This document shows positions 8,150 to 16,446 of a stretch of DNA of 64,000 bases, piece after piece. The stretch lies in NCBI RefSeq assembly GCF_020687545.1, contig NZ_JAJEQX010000011.1, positions 1-64,000 of the forward strand, in the 5' to 3' direction. Positions within the stretch are counted from its first letter, which is position 1, and each line of letters opens with the position of its first letter. Below the pieces are notes generated by a model that was not told where the DNA came from, did not search any database, and saw nothing but the letters and a program-made list of their open reading frames with translations. Both the position numbers and the translations under genes were made by a program. This DNA is from Ruminococcus turbiniformis (GTDB taxonomy: Bacteria > Bacillota > Clostridia > Lachnospirales > Lachnospiraceae).

Positions 8150-9243
8150 GGCGCGATAAGAAATACAGTATGAGAGACAGTATGCGGAAAAGTATGGGAA
8201 AACTCCGGCGGTATGTGCCGTGGTTTCTGCTGATCCTCGGGATCGACGGGGTGTCGGCGCTTCTTCTGTGGCTTGCGGACCTGGAAGCATTCCGCGTGCT
8301 TGCCCCGCTGATGCTGCTTATGACGGTGATGCTTTTTGCGGTCATCGTTTTTGTTTTACAGCGCGCGGAGAAGAAAAAAGAGCAGGCGCTTTTTGATTTC
8401 CTGAGCAGTCCGGATGAGTGGCATGAGGAAAACCTTCTGAAGGCCGCCGGCACATCAGACGAGGCGTGGATCAGAATGCTCGGAACGGTGCTCAGAAAAC
8501 GGCAGGATGAGTGTGCAAAAGCAGAGGCAGAGACTGCAGACTATGAGGAATACGTGGAGGCCTGGGCGCATGAAATCAAGACGCCTTTGTCCCTGCTGAC
8601 GATGGTGCTGGATAATCAGAGCGGGGAACTGCCCTCACCGACTGCATTTAAGCTTGACTATATCCGGAACCGGATACAGGAACAGATCAGCCAGATGCTC
8701 TACTACGCACGGCTGAAGAGCGCGAACAAGGATTATCTGTTTGAGTTTGTGGATCTGAGAGAGTGTATGGAAGAGGTGCTGGAAGATTACCGGATGCTGC
8801 TTGAGGAAAAGCAGTTTTTAATCCGCATGGAGTTCGGGGATTCCGCCCCGGAAGTGTACACCGACCGCAGGGGAATCCTCTTTCTTCTCGGTCAGATCGT
8901 GAGCAATGCGGTCAAATACAGCTCGGATAATCCGGAGCTTACAGTCTCTTTTGAGAAAAATACGCCCCGGGGAGATGTACTCCGAATCAGGGACAACGGA
9001 ATCGGAGTCAAACAGTGCGACTTTCCGTACATCTTCGAGAAAGGATTTACCGGAGATGCCGCGGAGGGGAGAAACAGGGCGACGGGCATGGGCCTCTATC
9101 TGTCCGGGAAGATGGCGGATGATCTCAATATCAGGCTGGAAGTGTGGTCTGAAAGAGGCGTGGGGTTTGAGATGGCGATGATATTTCCGCGGGTGGACAG
9201 ATCTGACCGGAAGGGCACTGTGCCTTTACAGTGCGGCAGGTGA
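8146..9243 (+). CDS. Sensor histidine kinase, BceS-like (intramembrane-sensing)
   Basis: A 365-residue kinase. It has two transmembrane helices close together in the first ~70 residues with almost no extracellular loop, the hallmark of BceS-type kinases that read the state of a partner ABC transporter rather than a free ligand. The H-box is WAHEIKTPL with His142. The HATPase domain follows, with the N-box near QIVSNAVKY, the DNGIGV G1 box and GMGLYL G2 box. The start overlaps the regulator stop. It works with the response regulator at 7373 and the transporter at 4423-7261. Confidence 0.92.
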   Translation: MRRDKKYSMRDSMRKSMGKLRRYVPWFLLILGIDGVSALLLWLADLEAFRVLAPLMLLMTVMLFAVIVFVLQRAEKKKEQALFDFLSSPDEWHEENLLKAAGTSDEAWIRMLGTVLRKRQDECAKAEAETADYEEYVEAWAHEIKTPLSLLTMVLDNQSGELPSPTAFKLDYIRNRIQEQISQMLYYARLKSANKDYLFEFVDLRECMEEVLEDYRMLLEEKQFLIRMEFGDSAPEVYTDRRGILFLLGQIVSNAVKYSSDNPELTVSFEKNTPRGDVLRIRDNGIGVKQCDFPYIFEKGFTGDAAEGRNRATGMGLYLSGKMADDLNIRLEVWSERGVGFEMAMIFPRVDRSDRKGTVPLQCGR

Positions 9244-9291
9244 AAGATATAATGGGAGAGGAAAAATCCAGAATCACCGGAGAAAAATATT

Positions 9292-10342
9292 ATGACATAT
9301 ACATTTGCCGTTACGTTTTTGCTGAATATTCCGCTTGCTTTCTCTGAATATCTCTGCTGCATAATCCTGACATACGCGCTGATACAGAAAAAACCGGAGG
9401 GAAAATGGGCTGCAGCAATGTTCATTCCTTACTGCCTTGTGCTTATTGTTCCGACTTCGCTTTTCTTTGTCAGGGACTGGATGGGAAATGCGGGTGTGCA
9501 GCTTGCCACAGTTTATATCGAGACTGCAGGCTGGATGCTTGTGCTGAAAACTGTGTACCGCGAAACATGGGGAAACACGGTGGTTACAGGAGCGGCGGTT
9601 GTTTTTCTCTACTGGGTACTGGGCGGACTAAGCGGCTTCTTTCTTGACGGGAACTATGATCTGACCGTTCCGTCAGAGCTTGCGGCATATATGGCGGAGA
9701 GCGGCATCGGAACTCTCCTTGTCGTCAGTATTGCCGCGTGGTTTCTCAGAAAAAAGCGGCTGTATGAGGAATATACGAATTTTCTTTACGGGGAGAGTAA
9801 AACGGGACTTTGGAAGGTCTTTTTCGCACTCCTTCCGGCAGTCAGAGTGTTTGCGGTCGAGCTGGTGAATGAAAAGATCATACTGAATAACAATAATCCG
9901 ATGGTTGACCTGTTCCTTCTCCTGCTCGTCTACGGTGTGCTGAATTATGTTTTCCGGTGTGACCTGCAGAAATATGCCGTCAGGCGAACTGTGCCGGGCA
10001 GTTGGAATCCTTCTTGACAATGCGGCCGAGGAGACGGAAGAATATCTTCGTGATTTGAAAAAAAGAGCGGAAGTTACCGCGCTTTTCTGTGCGGCCGAGG
10101 AAGGGGTGAGCATTCTCATCCGCAATCCTGTGAGGGGTGAAGTGCCGATTTCACGGATCTGGGAAGATGAATTTTCCACAAAGGGAAAAAACCGCGGGAC
10201 AGGACTGACAAGTTTTCGTAAAATTGTAGAATCTCATGAAAATATCGCCTCTTTTACATATCAGGAGAACGGATTTTTTGTTCAGGAAATGAAAATAGAA
10301 GCACAGAAATCAGGGAAGAAGACAGGGAGGAAGAGGAGATGA
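9292..10342 (+). pseudogene. Broken AgrC-like GHKL sensor kinase (internal deletion)
   Basis: The first part (9292-10017) starts with a good ATG and encodes about six transmembrane helices followed by FRCDLQKYAV, as in AgrC-type sensors. A second frame (open from 9947) encodes GELCRAVGILLDNAAEE, the N-box of a GHKL ATPase domain, then GTGLTSFRKIVESH and continues to 10342. The linker and the phospho-acceptor His region (normally about 100-130 residues) are missing and the two parts are out of frame near 9970. It cannot autophosphorylate as encoded unless a frameshift exists, and even then the H-box is absent. It ends in an ATGA overlap with the regulator gene. Confidence 0.75.
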
Positions 10343-11091
10343 TTCCGATCTATCTTTGTGATGATGAGCCGGCGGTCCGCAGGGCAGTCCGGGAGGAACT
10401 CGAGAAAGAAATTCTTATCTCCGACTGTGATATGGAGATTGTCTGTGATACAGGATCACCGGAAGAGCTGCTTGACGCTGTGAGAAAAAACGGAAAACGG
10501 GGAATCTACTTCCTTGACGTGGATCTGAAAGATGGAAAGTACACAGGCTTTACCCTCGGTCAGGAGATCAGAAAAGAAGATACGAGAGGGTTTCTGATCT
10601 ATGTGACAGCTTACGGCGAGCTTGCGTTCGAGACGTTCCGATATAAGCTGGAAGCGCTGGATTATATTGTAAAGGATAATCCGGAGGAAATGTTTCGGGG
10701 AATCAGGCGGTGCCTGAATGTGATCACGGAACGGACAATGAATGAACGGGATGAGGAAAGACAGTATTTTACCGTTAAATTTATGGATACAGTGCGCCAT
10801 GTCCCGGTTGATGAGATTCTCTATTTTGAGACAGGGAAACAGAGCCACCGCATTATCCTTCACGGCATGAAAGGAAGAATGGACTTTACAGGGAGTATGA
10901 GGGAGCTGCAGAAAAGTCTGGGAGAACAGTTCCTCCGCGTACACAGAGCATATCTTGCAAATGTGCGCCAGATCAGGGCGCTGGATATCAAAGAGAAAAA
11001 AATTGTTTTTGCCAACGGGGAAGAATGTCTGTTTTCCCGTCAGGTGAAAAAGCATCTTTTGAATCTGCTTGAACGATCTGCCCGGGCATAA
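10339..11091 (+). CDS. LytTR-family response regulator (AgrA-like)
   Basis: A 250-residue regulator. The receiver domain has DDE at residues 8-10 and phospho-acceptor Asp in YFLDVDL (about residue 57). The C-terminal LytTR domain has FETGKQSHRIILH, LGEQFLRVHRAYLANV and FSRQVKKHLL. By family knowledge it binds DNA through the LytTR beta-fold. It overlaps the broken kinase gene by four bases, so it was the partner in an AgrCA-like pair. No agrD-like peptide or agrB gene is seen nearby. The gene itself is intact and may now act without its kinase or with another one. Confidence 0.9.
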   Translation: MIPIYLCDDEPAVRRAVREELEKEILISDCDMEIVCDTGSPEELLDAVRKNGKRGIYFLDVDLKDGKYTGFTLGQEIRKEDTRGFLIYVTAYGELAFETFRYKLEALDYIVKDNPEEMFRGIRRCLNVITERTMNERDEERQYFTVKFMDTVRHVPVDEILYFETGKQSHRIILHGMKGRMDFTGSMRELQKSLGEQFLRVHRAYLANVRQIRALDIKEKKIVFANGEECLFSRQVKKHLLNLLERSARA

Positions 11092-11109
11092 GACAGATGC
11101 CCGGGCAGA
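11077..11109. terminator. Perfect GC-rich inverted repeat at the end of the LytTR gene
   Basis: TCTGCCCGGGCAT (11077-11089) and ATGCCCGGGCAGA (11097-11109) form a perfect 13-bp hairpin with a 7-base loop that overlaps the stop codon of the LytTR gene. There is no T-run after it, so it is either a weak terminator or an mRNA-end stabilising hairpin. Confidence 0.5.
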
Positions 11110-11371
11110 ACTGCGTTATCCGGAGATGAGGCTGCTTCACGGGCAGGGGCGTTGTTTTGAGATGAGAACGTCTCCCGGACGGAACGTGCTGTTCAGGCAT
11201 TAAACGAGCCGTTTGGGCAGCAGTTCTCAGCAGTACACCGTATCGGCGTATAATGGAAAACACGTTCCGGACCGCACTGTTTTCGGCGGGAAAAGAACGA
11301 TGCCATCCCGTGACAGGAGCGCTGTGCGGCTCTGCCAGCGGGAATTATCAGAACGGACGGAGGAGAAAATT

Positions 11372-11845
11372 ATGGCAAAAGAGACGGAAATTCGGGAGAT
11401 TATCAAAAGCGCGGGGTATGAGCCTGTTGAGGACCGGTGTATTATCGTATCGTATGCGCCAGAGAATCTGAGCGATGCGATCGTAAAGTTCTTCGGAGTG
11501 AGCACTGAATTTTTTGTGCTTCAGATCTGTGAAAATGAACTGGTGCTTGTCCCGTTCGGCAAGCTCGACTGGGGACTGAAAAAGGAAGTTACTCTGGCGA
11601 TTCCGTTTGATGAGATCAGGAATGTTGAGATAAAGGAAGCGGGGCTTAACTATTATCTTGCGATAACAATGAAAGACGATGTGATTACACTTTCCGTACA
11701 GCAGAAGGAGCTGAGCGATTTCAGAAGCTCGGGAATGCTCGGAAGAGGATTTTTAAGCGGAAACTGGCACCGGGAAAATATGGATGCAACGCTTGAAATG
11801 CTCAGATCAATACCGGACCGGCGGATGCGCAAAGGCAGTGAATAA
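11372..11845 (+). CDS. Hypothetical protein (PH-like fold possible)
   Basis: A 157-residue soluble protein with no signal peptide or membrane helix. AGGAG precedes the ATG. The middle part alternates hydrophobic strands (FFVLQICENELVLVPFG, then AIPFDEIRNVEIKE, then YLAITMKDDVITLSV), the pattern of bacterial PH-like domains that test membrane or protein surfaces. I cannot name the family with certainty. It stands alone after about 280 bases of non-coding, GC-rich sequence. Confidence 0.7.
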   Translation: MAKETEIREIIKSAGYEPVEDRCIIVSYAPENLSDAIVKFFGVSTEFFVLQICENELVLVPFGKLDWGLKKEVTLAIPFDEIRNVEIKEAGLNYYLAITMKDDVITLSVQQKELSDFRSSGMLGRGFLSGNWHRENMDATLEMLRSIPDRRMRKGSE

Positions 11846-11978
11846 AGGAGCGGTTTTACAGTACAGCAGATGAATGCCAGGAAGATCTGCTGGAGTTCTT
11901 CTCTGTTCAGTGATATACTGGTACATATTAAGGCGGCAGGTTTGTGAACTGTCAGCCGGATGGGGAGAAGAAAGCAGA

Positions 11979-12623
11979 ATGAACCAGGCAGGATCGCTTA
12001 TCAGAGAAATGAAAATAGACAGAGAGGACATGCTTGCCCTCACAAGAAGGATGACGGTGAAGCGGACTTCGATCACAAGGATTGCAGGCGCTTACATTGA
12101 TCCGGATGGGATCATAGACGGAACGTTCAACATAAGGTTTTTAAAACTGTCCGAATCAGAAAAGGCGAGAAATCTTGAGATTGCGAAGGCGATTCCCTTC
12201 GCGGAGACAAATGTCCGGCTCAGGCGGTATATGATACCGGAAGAGATGACCGGAAAGGGGAGCATGTGGCAGCTTCTGACAGGCGCGAAGACATCCGGAC
12301 TTGAGAATGACGCCCTGCTTGATGTTTTTTATGAGATTGTTGCGGAGAACTACAGGACGGATCACGAATACGGAGTGTTTCTTTTTCATGACCGGTATGA
12401 TATTCCGGCGAAGGCGGCGGATCATGAGAGACTGGGAGAGTCAGAGCAGACGTTTGAATATCTGATCTGCGCGATCTGTCCTGTGAACGGGGACTATGAG
12501 GCAGGGGAGCCGGAGTGCGGCTTCCTTTTTCCCGCGTATTCAGACGGCGGAGCGCTTATCCGGTGTATGGATATTTTCGGGAGCAGAGAGAAAAGTTTTC
12601 TTGTGAAGCGGTTATTTTCCTGA
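11979..12623 (+). CDS. DUF4317-like protein, short
   Basis: A 214-residue protein. The start region MKIDREDMLALTRRMTVKR followed by TSITRIAGAYID resembles DUF4317 proteins, which begin with a KxxIxxIRRR..P.ra.itrI.GcYv pattern and are about 380 or more residues long. This copy is much shorter, ending after CMDIFGSREKSFLVKRLFS, so it may be C-terminally truncated or a short subfamily. It is followed within 15 bases by the promoter of the T-box operon. Function is unknown for the family. Confidence 0.65.
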   Translation: MNQAGSLIREMKIDREDMLALTRRMTVKRTSITRIAGAYIDPDGIIDGTFNIRFLKLSESEKARNLEIAKAIPFAETNVRLRRYMIPEEMTGKGSMWQLLTGAKTSGLENDALLDVFYEIVAENYRTDHEYGVFLFHDRYDIPAKAADHERLGESEQTFEYLICAICPVNGDYEAGEPECGFLFPAYSDGGALIRCMDIFGSREKSFLVKRLFS

Positions 12624-12633
12624 AAATTTCCTC

Positions 12634-12662
12634 TTGCATTTTAAAATTCACTGTGCTATTAT
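12634..12662 (+). promoter_or_regulatory. Sigma-A promoter of the T-box/aspS operon
   Basis: TTGCAT (12634-12639), a 17-base spacer and TATTAT (12657-12662) form a good vegetative promoter. Transcription would start near 12669 and run into the T-box leader. Confidence 0.65.
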
Positions 12663-12689
12663 TGGAAACAAGTTTTAACAGTCTGAAGT

Positions 12690-12998
12690 GTTAAAATGAT
12701 AAAGGCTGTGAACAAGACTCTGGTTTTCAGAAACTGACAGGAAGTTGGCGTCACCGACTGAGAGCGCCGGACAGCGGAGGAAATCGTGGGAACACTTGGG
12801 AGCTGACCGTCTGAACCTAAGTAGGGCGGTACGCGTAGCATACGTTACATGCAAAGAGAGGAACCGAAAGCACTTAACGAGGGCAAGCCGCAGGCGCAGG
12901 CCAAATTCTGGTGTGGGGTTCAATGCGGGTGGTACCGCGGATTTTATCTTGATAATTTCCGTCCCGGGATACTTTAGTATCCCGGGGCTTTCTTTTTG
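12690..12998 (+). promoter_or_regulatory. T-box riboswitch (tRNA-sensing leader) upstream of aspS-gatCAB
   Basis: The signature T-box GGGTGGTACCGCGG (about 12927-12940) is followed by a classic terminator: CCCGGGATACT (12963-12973), loop TT, AGTATCCCGGG (12976-12986), then GGCTTTCTTTTT. Upstream lies a ~230-nt folded Stem I region. Uncharged tRNA stabilises the antiterminator through the TGGT bulge, which can pair with the NCCA end of tRNA (G-U wobble with the G discriminator of tRNA-Asn at 236). Two AAC triplets (12790-12792 and 12814-12816) are candidate Asn specifier codons; I could not fold Stem I well enough to choose. The operon content fits Asn sensing. Confidence 0.93.
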
Positions 12999-13122
12999 TA
13001 CTGGCGGCCGCTTACAATACCGGAATATGCCTTTTATTACTTCCGGTGATTGCACAATAAGTCGGATCACAAAGCGCAGAAAAGGAAAGCCCCGGGGTGA
13101 GGCGTCTGAAAGGAGAAAAAAC

Positions 13123-14454
13123 ATGGAACTGGTAAAAGGAGTAAAACAGAAAGAAACTTATGAACTTGCCGATCTGCTCGCAGAAGAGGTGAAAGGACAG
13201 ACCGTAAAAGTAAACGGAGCTGTCCACACGATCCGCGATATGGGAACCGTGGCATTCCTGATCCTGAGGAAACGCGGCGGCCTTGTACAGTGCGTCTACG
13301 AGAAAGGCGTATCCGGATTTGATTTAAAAGATGTCAAAGAGGCAGCGTCGGTGGAAGTTACAGGAGTTGTGGAAGCGTCGGAGAAAGCGCCTCAAGGGAT
13401 TGAGATCCGCCTGAGGGGAATCCGCATTTTAAGCGAACCGGCCGCGCCGATGCCGCTTCCGATCGCAAAGTGGAAGATGAACACATCTCTTGAGGCAAAG
13501 TTAAACTACCGTCCTATTTCTCTTCGCAATCTCCGGGAACGGGCAAGATTCCGCATCCAGGAGGGACTTGTGAGAGGATTTCGGGACTTCCTGTACAGAG
13601 AGGGATTTACAGAGATCCACACGCCGAAGATCGGCGCGAAGAGCGCAGAGGGCGGGGCGAACCTGTTCAGACTTGAGTATTTCCACAGGCCGGCCGTGCT
13701 GCAGCAGAGCCCGCAGTTTTACAAACAGATGATGGTGGGCGTGTTCGACAGAGTGTTTGAGACAGCGCCGGTATTCCGGGCGGAGAAACACAACACGAAG
13801 CGCCACTTAAACGAATATACGAGCCTTGATTTCGAGATGGGATATATCGACGGATTCGAGGATATTATGGCAATGGAGACGGGATATCTTCAGTATGCCA
13901 TGGAGCTGCTGAAAAAAGAGTACGCAGATGAGATAAGGATACTTGGTATTGAGCTGCCAAAGACGGATGAAATTCCGGCGGTGCGCTTCGATGAGATCAA
14001 GCGCCTTGTATCCGAGGAATACGGGCGGAAGATCAGAAGTCCGTATGATCTGGAACCGGAGGAAGAGGTGCTGATCAGCAGATACGCGAAGGAAAAGTGG
14101 GACGCGGACTTTGTCTTTGTCACTCACTATCCGTCGAAGAAGCGCCCGTTCTACGCGATGGATGATCCGGCGGACGGGACATATACGCTGAGCTTTGATC
14201 TTTTGTTCAGAGGAATGGAGATCACCACAGGCGGTCAGCGCATTCATGACTATCATATGCTGCTTGAGAAGATGGAGCAAAGAGGTATGACTGATGAGGG
14301 GATGGAGCAGTATTTAAGCGCATTCAAGTACGGCATGCCGCCCCATGGCGGACTGGGGATCGGCCTTGAAAGACTGACCATGAAGCTGACAGGGGATGAC
14401 AATGTGCGTGAGACAACGCTGTTCCCGAGAGATATGAGCAGACTTGAGCCATAG
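13123..14454 (+). CDS. aspS: Aspartate--tRNA(Asp/Asn) ligase, non-discriminating (AspRS2)
   Basis: A 443-residue class II synthetase of the archaeal-type AspRS/AsnRS group. It has an OB-fold anticodon-binding domain in the first ~110 residues, motif 2 near residue 220 (FRAEKHNTKRHLNEYTSLD) and motif 3 at the C-terminus (GIGLERL). It is shorter than bacterial-type AspRS (about 590) because the GAD insertion is absent. SD AAAGGAG precedes the ATG. As it is the first gene of an operon with gatCAB and a T-box, its likely task is charging tRNA-Asn with Asp for later amidation. Non-discriminating behaviour is inferred from context. Confidence 0.9.
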   Translation: MELVKGVKQKETYELADLLAEEVKGQTVKVNGAVHTIRDMGTVAFLILRKRGGLVQCVYEKGVSGFDLKDVKEAASVEVTGVVEASEKAPQGIEIRLRGIRILSEPAAPMPLPIAKWKMNTSLEAKLNYRPISLRNLRERARFRIQEGLVRGFRDFLYREGFTEIHTPKIGAKSAEGGANLFRLEYFHRPAVLQQSPQFYKQMMVGVFDRVFETAPVFRAEKHNTKRHLNEYTSLDFEMGYIDGFEDIMAMETGYLQYAMELLKKEYADEIRILGIELPKTDEIPAVRFDEIKRLVSEEYGRKIRSPYDLEPEEEVLISRYAKEKWDADFVFVTHYPSKKRPFYAMDDPADGTYTLSFDLLFRGMEITTGGQRIHDYHMLLEKMEQRGMTDEGMEQYLSAFKYGMPPHGGLGIGLERLTMKLTGDDNVRETTLFPRDMSRLEP

Positions 14455-14568
14455 AAAAAACGGATTCAGAATGAGCCGGAATCAGAAAAAGACGCGGCAG
14501 GGAAGAAAAGCGGCGGCAGGAATCCGGCCTGAGAGAAAACAGGATGACTGCGGAAAGGAAGGAAAGTC

Positions 14569-14862
14569 ATGGCAAATAAAATATCAGACGAGACAATTGA
14601 ATATGTCGGCATACTTGCCAAGCTGGAACTCTCCGATGAGGAGAAAGAGGCGGCCAAGGAAGATATGGAAAAAATGCTGGACTATATTGATACATTAAAC
14701 GAACTGGACACATCGGGTATCGAACCCATGTCCCACGTCTTCCCGGTGAATAATGTGTTCCGGGATGATGTTGTGACAAACGGGGACGGCAGGGAAGAGA
14801 CGCTTGCCAACGCGCCCCAGAGAAAGGAAGATACTTTCGAGGTGCCCAAAACGATCGGCTGA
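14569..14862 (+). CDS. gatC: Asp-tRNA(Asn)/Glu-tRNA(Gln) amidotransferase subunit C
   Basis: A 97-residue protein with the GatC layout: an N-terminal helix [21 protein letters not shown], a second helix ending [14 protein letters not shown], then the conserved extended tail [16 protein letters not shown] and the C-terminal [10 protein letters not shown]. GatC wraps around GatA and GatB and holds the complex together. AAGGAAGG precedes the ATG. It lies between aspS and gatA in the T-box operon. Confidence 0.95.
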   Translation: MANKISDETIEYVGILAKLELSDEEKEAAKEDMEKMLDYIDTLNELDTSGIEPMSHVFPVNNVFRDDVVTNGDGREETLANAPQRKEDTFEVPKTIG

Positions 14863-14963
14863 CGCGCAGAACCGCATGGGCGGTCAGACGACAGCCGGGA
14901 CAGCGGCGGGGATATCAGAAGTATCAAAAGATATGGACTTAAGACAGAAAGGCGGCCTGAAAT

Positions 14964-16445
14964 ATGGAATTATTACAGCTTACAGCTCTTGAGCTTGGAA
15001 AGAAAATAAAAGCCGGTGAAGTCACCGTCCGGGAGGCGGTGGAAGCGGCGCTAAAGCGGGCAGAAGAAGCAGAGCCGGTGATCAACAGTTATGTAACGCT
15101 TGACGAGAAAGATGCGCTTTTCCAGGCGGATGAAATACAGAAGAAAATTGACGCGGGAGAACTGACAGGGCCTCTGGCGGGAGTGCCCGTGGCGGTGAAA
15201 GACAACATGTGCATTAAGGGACAGCTCACTACGTGCAGTTCAAAGATTCTCTCCAACTTCAAACCGACCTACACTGCAGAGGCGGTGGAGAATTTAAAGA
15301 AGGCGGGCATGGTGATTCTCGGAAAGACGAACATGGATGAGTTCGCCATGGGAAGTACCACGGAGACGTCCTGGTACGGACCGACCAAAAACCCGCATAA
15401 TACAAACCATGTGCCGGGCGGTTCTTCGGGCGGCTCCTGCGCGGCGGTAGCAGCGGGAGAATGCTTCGCGGCGCTCGGGTCGGACACAGGCGGTTCCATC
15501 CGCCAGCCAAGCTCCTACTGCGGCGTGGTCGGTATGAAACCGACTTACGGAACCGTTTCCAGATATGGACTGATCGCATACGGTTCCTCTCTTGATCAGA
15601 TCGGATCGGTTGCAAAGGATGTATCGGACTGTGCGGCGCTTCTCGAAGCCGTGGCGTCCCATGACAGAAAAGACAGCACATCTATTGTCAGAGAGGATCT
15701 GAACTTTACGGAAGCTCTCGTTAACAATGTGAAAGGGCTCCGTATCGGAATCCCGGGCGACTATCTGGGAGATGGTCTTGACCCGGAAGTAAAAGAAGCG
15801 GTTTTAAACGCGGCGGAAGTGCTCAAAAGCCAGGGCGCATCTGTGGAACTGTTTGACCTGGGGCTTGTGAAATACGCGATTCCGGCCTACTATACAATCG
15901 CCGCGGCCGAGGCAAGCTCTAACCTGGAGCGGTTCGACGGTGTAAAGTACGGCTACCGGACAGCGGAGTACGAAGGCCTTCACAATATGTATAAGAAGAC
16001 CCGTTCGGAGGGCTTCGGCGCAGAGGTAAAACGCAGGATCATGCTCGGCTCGTTCGTTTTAAGCTCCGGATATTATGACGCATATTATCTGAAGGCGCTC
16101 CGTACAAAGGCACTCATCAAAAAAGCGTTTGACGCGGCATTTGAGAAATACGATATCATCCTCGGACCGGTGGCTCCCACAACAGCGCCGGAACTTGGCA
16201 GCAGCTTAAGCGACCCGATGAAAATGTATCTGGGAGATATTTACACGATCTCCGTAAATCTGGCAGGCCTTCCGGGCATGAGTGTTCCTGTGGGAAAGGA
16301 CAGCCGGGGGCTTCCCATCGGCATGCAGCTGATCGGGGATGCGTTTGCGGAAAAGACACTGATCCGGGCGGCGTACACATACGAGTGCGCCACGGAGAAA
16401 AAATATGAAACGATGGCAGCAGACACCGGAAAGGAGGCGTGCTGA
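14964..16445 (+). CDS. gatA: Asp-tRNA(Asn)/Glu-tRNA(Gln) amidotransferase subunit A
   Basis: A 493-residue amidase-signature enzyme that frees ammonia from glutamine for transfer to Asp- or Glu-tRNA. The catalytic triad is visible: Lys79 in AVKDN, Ser154 in GGSSGG and Ser178 in DTGGS, the same positions as in Staphylococcus aureus GatA. Full length. It is 101 bases after gatC and one base before gatB. Ammonia passes through a channel to GatB in the complex. Confidence 0.97.
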   Translation: MELLQLTALELGKKIKAGEVTVREAVEAALKRAEEAEPVINSYVTLDEKDALFQADEIQKKIDAGELTGPLAGVPVAVKDNMCIKGQLTTCSSKILSNFKPTYTAEAVENLKKAGMVILGKTNMDEFAMGSTTETSWYGPTKNPHNTNHVPGGSSGGSCAAVAAGECFAALGSDTGGSIRQPSSYCGVVGMKPTYGTVSRYGLIAYGSSLDQIGSVAKDVSDCAALLEAVASHDRKDSTSIVREDLNFTEALVNNVKGLRIGIPGDYLGDGLDPEVKEAVLNAAEVLKSQGASVELFDLGLVKYAIPAYYTIAAAEASSNLERFDGVKYGYRTAEYEGLHNMYKKTRSEGFGAEVKRRIMLGSFVLSSGYYDAYYLKALRTKALIKKAFDAAFEKYDIILGPVAPTTAPELGSSLSDPMKMYLGDIYTISVNLAGLPGMSVPVGKDSRGLPIGMQLIGDAFAEKTLIRAAYTYECATEKKYETMAADTGKEAC

Positions 16446-16446
16446 T

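Noticed and set aside
9947-10342. Separate intact ATPase-only gene
   Set aside because: Its apparent ATG has no ribosome site and the protein begins in the middle of a kinase; better explained as the broken 3' part of the AgrC-like gene.
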